Assembly (NCBI GenBank): GCA_020002185.1
Contig: CM034531.1
Coordinates: 45,708,574-45,772,573, forward strand
Direction of reading: 5' to 3'
DNA length: 64,000 nt
From: Paraescarpia echinospica
Lineage: Eukaryota; Annelida; Polychaeta; Sabellida; Siboglinidae
Shown: positions 36,701 through 48,700 of the stretch, in pieces
How positions within the stretch are numbered: position 1 is the first letter of the stretch
How the letters are laid out: every line of letters starts with the position of its first letter
Notes under the pieces: generated by a model
Told to the model about the DNA's origin: nothing
The model's input: only the letters and a program-made list of their open reading frames with translations
Database searches by the model: none
Position numbers and translations under genes: made by a program

Positions 36701-39700
36701 TTAGAAGTGATAGTCATAGTCAACAATGTTAGAAGTGATAGTCATCACCCCAACATTGTTAGAAGTGATAGTCATCACCCCAACATTGTTAGAAGTGATA
36801 GTCATACTCAACATTGTTAGAAGTGATAGTCATCACCCCAACATTGTTAGAAGTGATAGTCATACTCAACATTGTTAGAAGTGATAGTCATACTCAACAT
36901 TGTTAGAAGTGATAGTCATACTCAACATTGTTAGAAGTGATAGTCATACTCAACATTGTTAGAAGTGATAGTCATACTCAACATTGTTAGAAGTGATAGT
37001 CATAGTCAACAATGTTAGAAGTGATAGTCATACTCAACATTGTTAGAAGTGATAGTCATACTCAACATTGTTAGAAGTGATAGTCATACTCAACATTGTT
37101 AGAAGTGATAGTCATACTCAACATTGTTAGAAGTGATAGTCATACTCAACATAGACTTGTAGCATATGGCAGTATGTATTATATGTAGTTACATATGGCA
37201 GTATGTATTATATGTAGTTACATATGGCAGTATGTATTATATGTAGTTACATATGGCAGTATGTATTATATGTAGTTACATATGGCAGTATGTATTATAT
37301 GTAGTTACATAAAGAAAATTTTGAAATTTTAAATTGTCACATTTGTATCTTAGTTGGAGTCTTCCCATTTCACCCGGTTTTCATTTACTTTTATGTTTGT
37401 ACTTTTAAATGTATTGTTTAAAGATTAATTTTGTTCAGTGATTATTTTTCGTGTCGATACTGATTCTACACAATGTCTCTTTGTTTTATTATTTGGGTTC
37501 AACACATTTCTTAATTCATGTAAATAATTAAATCTTGGCACATCTCACTCTGATTTTAAGATAACAAATTGCATTTACAATGTACGATGTAGAGGAGTAT
37601 GCTCATTAATGACTTCACATTTCTACTCGGGTAGTTCTCATTGATTTGGGGAAGTTTGAACAGTTTTAATACTACCAACCATACATGAAAGAATCTTTGT
37701 CAATTCAGGCTTCCGGATGACGTGAGGTTGTACCCGAGCTTGGGAAATGGGCATCTTGGTTTAGTCGTCCATGGCAACAGAATACACATGAATGGACTGT
37801 ACAATGGTCATATGACACATAGTCACCGGGCAGCCATACCATCAACATGTCAAGTGATGTTCATTGGCACAACACCGTCTTCTTCCTATCACAGCCAGTT
37901 TACTCTCGATGCTTCTTCAGGTACTGTTAAAATTGTTGTTAAAGCTAATTTTTATTGTTCCATTTTTCATTACTATTAATTTTAACTTGTAAATATAAAA
38001 CATTTATATCTGTGTTGTATATGTATTCATATGTACACTGATATTTTATATCCCATTTATAAAATCAGTTATTGCATTCTTTTGTGTAGCTTATTTATAC
38101 ACAGGTATTGTTAAAACTGTTGTTAAAGATACATTTTAGTATTCAGTTTTATTATTCTTAATTTTTTATGTTTTTATAGATTCAGTGGTGTTTTAAATCC
38201 ATTTATAAAATCAGTTATTATGTTCTTTGTATAGCTTATTTACATTTTATGTATATTTGCATGTATTTATTAAGTTTTTTGTTGAATGGGGATTTTACAT
38301 CCCTTTTTATATATCTTATTATTATTAGTTTGAATATTTTATATTTACATATTGGTATCTGTAATATCTTTTTTCCCGAATTAAGGCATTAATTCATTCT
38401 AAGCTGCATTCGCTGTCATTTTGGCCATCATAAATAAAGTTCATTCAACTTCATATTGTGCATGACTGGTTTGTGATATGCACAGTCATTTTAGTGGGAA
38501 AAAAGTTCCCATTTTAGTTAATTTCATACAAAGAATTTAATTTGATAATTTGTAAGAAACAATACAATGAAACAACAAATAACCATTTCACAGTGAAAAA
38601 CTAAGATATTCATATGATTACCCTTGCTCAGTGATTCACACATATTGTCTTTTCCTGAGTTTATTCTGTTCACGATTGATTGTAAGAACGTGTTTTCTTC
38701 AGGTACCTACCAAGAGACCCACACAGGTAGCCATGTGAAGGTGGTACAGGTGCAGTATGCACACAGAACTGTCCTTCCTCTGCTGGTGTTGGAGATAGAT
38801 CTACTGTGGAACGGTTCCACTCAGTCGGGGGTTCAGATCCTTCTCAATACCAGTCGGTGGTACGCCAGCGACGACATCGCCTTCAAAGAAGAACACAGTG
38901 GCATCTCAGGTGTCAGGTGGGTGAAACACACCTGTTTACTACGAACTCCTGTTTTACGTGTTTTGAGGCCAACTGTCTTGTGACATCTGTCTTCGGTGAC
39001 CACCTGGATTTAATGACCACCTATATTTAGTGACCATGTGCCTGCTGTGAAAATCCGGCAGACAGATTGTGTGATTACTGGTGTTTATACAACTTTCCTC
39101 ACTAATACCAATTGAACCTAACTGAGTTTTGCTGTGGTTTGTAGTTTGTCGTTACTTAGTCAATTTTTATTTTCTTATATATATATATTATTTATTTATT
39201 TTTATTAGTATTATTATTTGTTTTTATTTTTTTTTATTTTTTTTTTTAATCCTTTTTACATATGTTAGTATGTGTCGTATGATTAATGTAAATGATGTAT
39301 GGATGGCTCGGCCATCAAAAGTAGTGTAAACTAAACATGTTACAGGGTGAAAATAAAATTATCAATCAATTTTACATGTGACAGATACAAGAGTGGTCAC
39401 ATCAAGGAACCAGAAACAGCTACATCTGGAAAGACCCCTGTTCATGTGTACTTTGATAAAGTTCCAAACATTCTGAAATCTGCCCCTGGAGTTCTGCGTA
39501 CAAAGTGGATGTTTCTGACAGCAATACACACCAGCAAAGCCAAGGCAAAGGCAGCCTACCTGCTTGGTAACTTTTCATACTTTTTCTCCTTGTAAGTATG
39601 TAATACCTGTGAACATAAATATGCACTCATGCAAGGGGTATCATGATGAAGTTGATCAGGAGGACCAGGGTTTGAATCCTCTTCTCCCTGGTGTCTTTGT

Positions 39701-42700
39701 CAAGTGAAATACAGTTAAATGGATGTAAACCGTCTTTAACTCACACAGCCAGTGGTGTTGGTGTACAAAAATCAAACTGACCCTGAATTTGCTGCTGACG
39801 AAGCACTTGTTCTGTTAATGGAGTAAGCACCAGAAGTGCTTTGTCTAGGCAGATTCACTCTATAAGACCACACATATTATATATTGATATGCTAATTTTG
39901 GGGCATTGTAAGTGGATCTCCTCCCAGGCGCCGAGGTTCACTCGCCACTTTCTATGTTCATTCGCTTCCCTGAACTATTGGCCTCTGATCTACCAATTGG
40001 CGATATATTTCAGAAGACACAAGTTAGTCATTCAGAGTTATTCCCTTTTCTCAGTGAATGAATTGAGTGGTGAAACATTCTCCAGAAGGCGACACTGTTC
40101 GGTTTGCTAGGACATTATTATCGGCTGCCTACAATGGTGTAATTAACGACATTATAAGTGAAATGGTCAGTGGGAACAAGTTTAAGATCAAACAATGATT
40201 TAACGGTGATAACAGCTCCATTTGTTTGTTACTCCCTGTGTGTAAGCTGGTTATTACAATAACCATCCCTTGTAGCACTTCCAAGAGAAGTCGACATGGT
40301 GTTTGTTTGTTACTCTCTGGGTGTAAGCTGGTTATTACTATTACAATAACCATCCCTTGTAGCGCTTCCAAGAGAAGTCGACATGGTGTTTGTTTGTTAC
40401 TCCCTGGGTGTAAGCTGGTTATTACTATTACAATAACCATCCCTTGTAGCGCTTCCAGGAGAAGTCAACATGGAATAAAGTGTAAAGCCCTTTGAGCAGT
40501 CCAAAGGACTGGATACTGCACCGTATAAGAACTTACCTTTACCTTTAGTCCCATTGTGACACTGTGCCGTGTGTTGCAGGTCGTGATCTGATCCAGTCAG
40601 CCCAGCTGAGACGTCTCCACACAGAGGCGTGGCTGAGGCGCTGGCAGGAGGGAAGGATAGATGTGGCCGGGAATCCTGTCCTAGCCAGGGCTATATATGG
40701 CAGTTACTACTACCTACTCAGCAGCGTGCCTGGGAAGCCTGATCCTGACTGGCCGTTCGTGGGACTCAGTCCCGGTGGATTGGCCTGGGGAGGCGGGAAC
40801 AGCAATGATGTAAGTAGGAGTTAGCGGGTAGGGATGTAATACGTATAGTGGAACTTGTTAGCCATGTGTTTGTCTTCGATTCATTCCTTGGCAGGCTCTT
40901 AATCAGAAATACTGTTTTGCCAGTCTTGAATTAATCAAAAGTGTGCCTGTTTAGCATGCAAACAGCTTGCGTGGAAGCCATTCACATAATTTTTTCAATG
41001 ACAAACCAGTGTCATTTGAGCCATTTATTTAATTAATACTGATCCATTTGATTTGCTTCACTATAATTGTGCCAATGATAGACTTGTAACTATTAGTCAC
41101 TGATGTGGGCCCATAGACTTGTAACTATTAGTTAATCAAGTGGCCAGCTGGCCCCTCTCTATATTCCACCAGTCTTATCAGTTGTAATTACCTGTCTTAG
41201 CCAGTAATCTGCCAGTCTTGAAGAAGGAGAGACGGGTCTCTGGCTAAGCCCCTGTTCCTTCTCTGTAGTAGCACCCACACACATGCGTACACCTGTGCAC
41301 ATCTTAATCCCCTCTTAACACTGTCTTCTCATCTTAAATGTTGTCTGCCCCTTTTACTGCAGCTACGGTGTTTCACTGTTCCACCACCTTGTCAGCCTGC
41401 CTCCATCTGTACCATATGTCCCGCATACTTAGCCTTCTTTCTGAGCTCAACTGCAGCCTCATATATTCCATCAGGTCACCCAACCACTTTGCTCTTGTAA
41501 TTCCCTGGACCCTGTTGTTCTCACAAACATACTACCTTAGTTGTTGCTGCTCTGTCAACACCACTGTTATTTTCGGTAATCATTCCACCAGTGTACACAA
41601 ACCCACACTCATGTTTCATCTTCTTCTCTGTCTTTATGTTCATCCCCTCTTTCTTGTGGCCAGCCACTGTATTTCTGTCTTATCCAGGTAAATATTCATG
41701 CCATACTTCTCGAACAAATTCTTCCACTCTTACAGCACTTTTGGTAATTCCTGTTTGTTCTCTGCCACAATGGCAAAATCGGCTGATATATCCGAAAAAC
41801 TGTGTCAAACAAACGGGGCTGTGACTTGCGGCAGTTGTGGGCCTGTCAGAAGATTGCAGTTCCACAGTTATGTAGAATGCTATCCTACTTGGCCAAAATC
41901 CTTAGCTCCCTCAGATACTTCATCCATTTGGGAGTATACTATATGGGCCAGCATCTTTGAGGTCACTTGTGCAGCACATTTAATACAGTGCTTACTACTT
42001 TGTTACTTGCTACCTACTACTCCTACTGGTGTTTAGGGCAGCGACAAAGTTCCTCCATACCAGTCTGTCTCTTGCCAGCCTCTTGGGGATGCTCCAGCTC
42101 TGTTCTGCCTCTTTCATCTCTGCTTCTACTTTTCTACACCAGTTTGTTTTTGGACGCCCTCTTTTGCTTTTTTTGCACCAGAGGCCAGGTTCATGAAGCA
42201 TACTTAAAGTTACGCAATTACTTAGCGTCACGTGTTTTGCATAAACTCCTATGTTTGTTCATATTTAAAAAAATCGCATAATTTACTAAAGCAATCATCT
42301 TAGCGTAAAGAACGTTCTTAGCCGCTTCTGAAACCGGCCCCAGGTGTCTAGCACACTACGGTTCTTGTGAATGTGTTCTTTCCACAGCGAATCCACTTCC
42401 AGCATTTTCTGGTGATGATGGTAAGCATGTCTTCGCGAAACAGCGCTTGATACAGCAAATTCCAAGGCACTCTGTGCAGCTTCTAAAACATATTGCATTA
42501 TATGAACTGTTAGAAACAGTTTAAAATTACACCACGTTGAACATGTGTTGCACAAGATCCGCCATCACAACATCCTTAATTCAATCCCTCTTCTCTTCCC
42601 AGTCCTACCTGGGCCATGTGTTCTGGGACCAGGAGACATGGATGTTGCCTCCGCTACTGTTCCTTCACTCAGACCTTGGCCGGACAATACTGGACACTCG

Positions 42701-45700
42701 CAAACGTACAGCGGTCAGTGCTGCACGGAACGCACGGCTCAATGATCACGCTGGACTTCAGTACCCGTGGGAATCCGCTTTCACAGGTAAATCTTGTTTG
42801 AATTGAGAACATTTCCCAGTTTCTCTGGTCTATCCCAGTTCTTCCTTAGCAATGAATTTGAAAAAACCGGGGACAAATTTTAGTAACGCGCCTACTACTA
42901 CTGTAGCATTGTAGATTTAACAAATTACACCGTGGGAAGAACTGCTGAATTTTGAATAAGTGGGAAGATGGGTTCTTTGAAAAAAGATGATTGTGGCTAA
43001 TAGAAATGTAGCCACCAGATGATTATTTATTGATTTTATAACTTTTTTGTATTTAGTGTATGTGTATGCATGTATGTGTGCGTGCGTGCCTGTGAGTGTG
43101 TGTGTGTTTGATTGTTTGTGTGTGTATGAGTGTGTGTGTTTGATTGTTTGTGTGTGTATGAGTGTGTGTGTGTTTGATTGTTTGTGTGTGTATGAGTCTG
43201 TGTGTGTGTGTGATTGTTTGTGTGTGTATGTGTGTGTGTGTGTTTGATTGTTTGTGTATGTATGGGTGTGTGTGTGTGTTTGATTGTTTGTGTGTGTTTG
43301 ATTGTTTGTGTGTGTATGAGTGTTTGTGTGTTTGATTGTTTGTGTGTGTATGAGTGTGTGTGTGTTTGATTGTTTGTGTGTGTTTGATTGTTTGTGTGTG
43401 TGTATGAGTGTGTGTGTGTTTGATTGTTTGTGTGTGTATGGGTATGTGTGGGTTTGATTGTTTGTGTGTATGGGTGTGTGTGTGTTTGATTGTTTTTTGT
43501 GTGTATGAGTGTGTGTGTGTGTTTGATTGTTTGTGTGTGTATGAGTGTGTGTGTGTTTGATTGTTTGTGTGTGTATGAGTGTGTGTGTGTTTGATTGTTT
43601 GTGTATGTGTGAGTGTGTGTGTGTGTGTGTTTGATTGTTTCTGTATGTATGAGTGTGTGTGTGTTTGATTTTCTGTGTGTGTGTGAGTGTGTGTGTGTTT
43701 GATTGTTTGTGTGAGTGTGTGTGTGTTTGATTGTTTGTGTATGTGTGAGTGTGTGTGTGTTTGATTGTTTGTGTGTGTGTGAGTGTGTGTGTGTTTGATT
43801 GTATGAGTGTGTGTGTGTTTGATTGTTTGTTATGTATGAGTGTGTGTGTGGGTTTGATTGTTTGTGTGTGTATGAGTGTGTGTTTGTGTGTGTATGAGTG
43901 TGTGTGTGTGTGTTTGATTGTTTGTGTGTGTATGAGTGTGTGTGTGTATGAGTGTGTGTGTGTTTGATTTTCTGTGTATGTATGAGTGTGTGTGTGTTTG
44001 ATTGTTTGTGTGTGTATGAGTGTGTGTGTGTTTGATTGTTTGTGTGTGTATGAGTGTGTGTGTGTTTGATTTTCTGTGTATGTATGAGTGTGTGTGTGTT
44101 TGATTTTCTGTGACTGTGTGTGTGTGTTTGATTGTTTGTGTGTGTATGAGTGTGTGTGTTTGATTTTCTGTATATGTATGAGTGTGTGTGTGTGTGTTTG
44201 ATTGTTTGTGAGTGTGTGTGTGTGTTTGATTGTTTGTGTGTGTATGAGTGTGTGTGTGTTTGATTTTCTGTGTGTGTTTGATTGTTTGTGTGTGTATGAG
44301 TGTGTGTGTGTGTTTGATTGTGTGTGTGTGTTTGATTGTTTGTGTGTGTATGAGTGTGTGTGTGTTTGGTTGTTTGTGTGTGTATGAGTGTGTGTGTGTG
44401 TTTGATTTTCTGTGTGTGTGTGTGTGTGTGTGTGTTTGATTGTTTGTGTGTGTATGAGTGTGTGTGTGTTTGGTTGTTTGTGTGTGTATGAGTGTGTGTG
44501 TGTTTGATTGTTTGTGTGTGTATTAGTGTGTGTGTGTTTGATTGTTTGTGTGTGTATGAGTGTGTGTGGGTTTGATTGTTTATATATGTTTGTGTGGATT
44601 TGTGTTTTTGTTTGTTTGCCTATGTGAATGTGTTTGTATGTGTGACCTGCTTTGCTTGGCAGTAAAGCTATGTTGCGACAACATTGACACAATATTAGAG
44701 TTGTACCAATGTAGTCTTTTTTCCAGGCATGGAGACATGTCCTGACCACATTGACGCGACTCAAGAGGTGCACATCTCTGGGGATGTGGCTCTCGGTATC
44801 TTGCAGTATGTCCGGGTAACCGGGGATCATTCATTAATTACCGATGATGGGTTTGGCAAAATCGTGATGGGACTTGGTGATTTCTGGATCAGCATGTTGA
44901 CTCTCAATAAAACCAGCGACCTTTATGAAATCCATGGTAAGTTTTAATAGTTATTTCTGGTTAACTTAGAAGTAAATTAGCTGACGTTATTAATATGTAG
45001 TCCGTATTTAAAATACATGTTAATTTCGTGTGGCAAGATACATTTTATTATCAAAGTAAAATCAGAAAGGAATAGTAAAAAGCAGTATAGGAGAAATTTT
45101 CACAAAGGAAGGTATAAGGACATGAGGAAATATTTAGCAAAGATAGACTGGAAAAACACACTAAAAAATAAGACAGCAACAGAATGCTGGAACATATTAA
45201 AGAGTGAAATTAAGTGCATAGTCGATAAATTTGTACCCTTAAAAAAAAAGGAAATGGTCCAAAAAGAAACACTTATCGAAAGAAGCCATTAGAAAAATTA
45301 AGTATAAACAAATGATGTGGAAGTCATATAGATGTACAGGAAAAGATGAAGACTACAACAGTTATAAAGAAGCACTTTACCAAGCTACAACTGAAATTAG
45401 AAATTCAAAGAGAAGCTATGAACAACAATTAGCTAGTAATATAAAACATGACAGCAAGAATTTTTATGCGTATGTTCGAAGCAAAAAGAAAGTTAAAGAT
45501 AAGGTCGGTCCCCTAGAAGATAGTGCTGGAAATATAATATCAGAGGGATTCTTAATGGCAGAAGACCTGAATGAGTACTTTAGTTCAGTGTTTACCAGAG
45601 AAGATATTAGGTCACTGCCAGAGTACCAGAGGCTAAGTTCAAGGGGGCAGATTCAGACTATTTAGGACAATTAATTGTAACCCCGGAAATGGTAGCTAAA

Positions 45701-48700
45701 AAAATAAGGGCTATGAAGGATAATAAATCACCTGGAGTGGATGGGATTCCGCCCAAACTACTATTGGAAATTGTAGAACAAATTAGCGTACCGCTTGCAA
45801 CAGTTTTATTAGAAGAGGGAGTGGTTCCTTTAGAATGGAAAGAGGCAAACACTATCCCGTTATTTAAAAAAGGTTCGAGAAACAAGTCGGAGAACTATAG
45901 ACCAGTGAGTTTAACATCAGTGATATGCAAATTATTAGAAAGACTAATTAAAGATTTTCTTGTTAAACAAAACTTGATAAACCCATCTCAACATGGTTTT
46001 TTAAAGCGAGGTCATGCTTAACAAATATGTTATGTTTTTTGGAAGACATCACTAAGTGGGTAGATGAGGGATCACCAGTAGATATCGTCTACTTAGATTT
46101 TCAAAAAGCTTTCGACAAAGTACCACATCAAAGATTACTGCCTAAGGCCAGACACCCCAGGTGAAATGGTGCTTTTTTGACCAAAAAAACTGAAAATGGT
46201 TTTCTGCCAGATTATTATAGCTTTGTATGCATACTATCAATAAAGTTCACTTCTATGACAATTACGTACCTCTAAGTGAGTTTTAGTCATGGATCAAGCA
46301 TGTCAGTATCATGTAATGAAATCCATTATGCAATCTTTGACAGCCATTTTCTCAAAAACATTTTTCTTCACATTTCTGCATTTGGAAACGGGATATCTCT
46401 TGGAATAATTATGGTATATAAATAATGTTTTCAATGTTGCATTCAGCATATTCTACTGTGTGCAATGATCAGACACTTTTTTAAATCATGAATAGTTTGA
46501 AAGATATAGCCATATTTGTTGCCAAAAAACAAGATTTTGTTTTGTATTTTACCAAAAAATTATTTAAAAAATAAAAACAACATTTCAAAAAATGCTCTAA
46601 TCATTTCACAATAGAATCTATAGAGAACATGGATTTGAAAGAATTATAACTGTATATGGATTCAATAAAAAATGGCAGTTTCCAAATTTGTCAATATTTG
46701 CTCCATTTTGTTTGTTACCATGGAAACTGGGGATCTGGCTGAAAAAAGTTAAATATATATTTTACTCAGTAAGACCCATTTCATGCATTGGGCAGAAAAA
46801 ATTGAACTGTTTTCACAAATTAAAAAATAATCCTATCTACCTGCCGTGCCTGGCCTTAAACTAAAGGCCCATGGCATAGGAAATGGTATAATAAACTGGA
46901 TAGAACAATGGCTGATTGACAGAAGATAACGTGTTGTAGTTGATGGGGAGGCTTCAAACGGGAAATCGGTATTGAGTGGGGGACCACAGGGATCAGTACT
47001 AGGACCTATATTATTCTTAATATATATCAACGATTTGGATGATGAAATAACAAGCAAGGTGTTGAAATGATGATACAAAAGTGTTTAGAAGGATTAAAAG
47101 TGATGGAGATAGACAGCATTTACAAGATGATCTTGACAGGTTGATCAAATGGTCTGAAAAGTGGCAAATGCTGTTCAATTTTGGGAAATGTAAATGCCTC
47201 CAGACAGGACATGGGAACGAAGAGGTAGAATATACAATGGGGGTACTGTATTAAGTACTACTGTAAAAGAAAAGGATTTATGGTTAACCATTAGTGCTGA
47301 TATGAAGGTTTCAGAGCAGTGCGGAATTGCAGCTTTAAAGGGAAATCAAATCCTTGGATTAATTAGGCGAAACATAAATAATACCGCTGTACAAAACAAT
47401 GGTGAGGCCTCATTTAGAATATTGTATACAAGCGTGGAGGTCATATCGCAAGAAGGACATAGATATGCTAGAAAGATTACGGAAGAGAGCGACTAAAATG
47501 ATACCAAAACTGAGGGATCTTAGTTACGAAAAAAAAAACTAAAAAAATGCGGCTTAACAAGAGACCAGGAGATTGAGAGGAGATCAGATAGAAGTGTTTA
47601 AAATAATGAATGGTTATGAAAATACAGATAGAAACATTTTTTTTTAGTTAAGAAAAATTAGAAGGACTAGAGGACATGAAGTTACATTAGCAAAGGAGCA
47701 GTGTAGATTAGATATAAGTAAGTTCTCATTTTCACAAAGGACTGTAAATGAATGGAACAGATTATCTGCTGATTGTGTGGGTGCTAATAGCGTGAATATG
47801 TTTAAAAATAAAATTGACATACCTCAGAAGGGCGGGATACACATAGATAAAAGGGTCGGACTCTCGATAAGCGAAAGGGCTTCCTTGTCCATCTGCCACC
47901 TAGAGTTAATTCTCTGGGTGGCAGTCTTGTTAAATCTGCAAAGTTTCACCATAAATTAAAATAAAACATTTTAACATGCCAGTGTGGCTTTGCCATTTTA
48001 AATGAACTACTGAATAACAATACTTATTAAATTAAATATCTGCTCATTTGAACTTAACATTGTTTTGAAGATATTTGTAATTCCAATAGCTGTGAAAGTG
48101 GTTTCCACAAAATTGTTCAAATGTACATAATGTTGTTAGACGTCAAGTACGAATACACTGAGAAATTGTCTTCTGCCTCTGTGTGTATGCAGCACCATCC
48201 AGAGGATGATGGGCAATCTTGCTAATATTTACAGTCCAATTTAATAAGTAAACATTATTTGAATAAACAATGAATGTTTCTTCCTTAGTTCCTTACACAC
48301 CTGTTGTTACTGCAGGAATTCAGCCCCCTGACGAATGGCACTGGAACGTCAACAATAGCGTCTACACAAATGTCATCGCAAAGTTGACACTTCTAGCCGC
48401 TGACATGGCTGTGAACCTGCTTAACACATCACAAACACATCACTATAAACACTATGCGGACAGAATGTATGTGCCATATGATGTGAATGCACAGTACCAC
48501 CCGGAGTATGACGGTTGTGTCAATGGTAAGGAGAACTACAGTTGAACCTTGCTTTATGGTCACCTCGGTAATGCAGTCACCTTGCAATTAAGGTCATTCT
48601 AGCACAGACCCAAATTGTTTCCATATCCACTATACAGTAATGTATAGGAAATCACCTCACTGTTCAGGTCCCTTTCATCCAGTGCCAAGGGTGACCTTAA

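Larger units (their letters stand above)
45020..47945 (+). mobile_element. LINE family A copy 3, in PGGHG intron 8, split by a MITE
   Basis: The longest copy of family A. It has a pre-RT region ([59 protein letters not shown]), RT ([49 protein letters not shown]), then the 46145-46856 insertion, then [32 protein letters not shown], the post-palm region and the C-terminus ending NMFKNKIDI. Frameshifts occur near 45660, 46020, 46930, 47070 and 47200. The endonuclease is missing. It is in the same orientation as the host gene and ends with the shared hairpin. Confidence 0.88.

Noticed and set aside
36344..36820. 60-70-codon ORFs in the intron 2 minisatellite
   Set aside because: They are pure repeat translation with no start context or splice support.
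35492..37311. CRISPR-like regular direct repeats
   Set aside because: Units are contiguous with no unique spacers, in an intron of an animal gene, with no cas genes.
42917..44830. 637-codon minus-strand ORF rich in His, Thr and Gln
   Set aside because: It is the antisense translation of the TG-rich satellite and of exon 8. Its length follows from the lack of stop codons in the repeat, not from coding selection.
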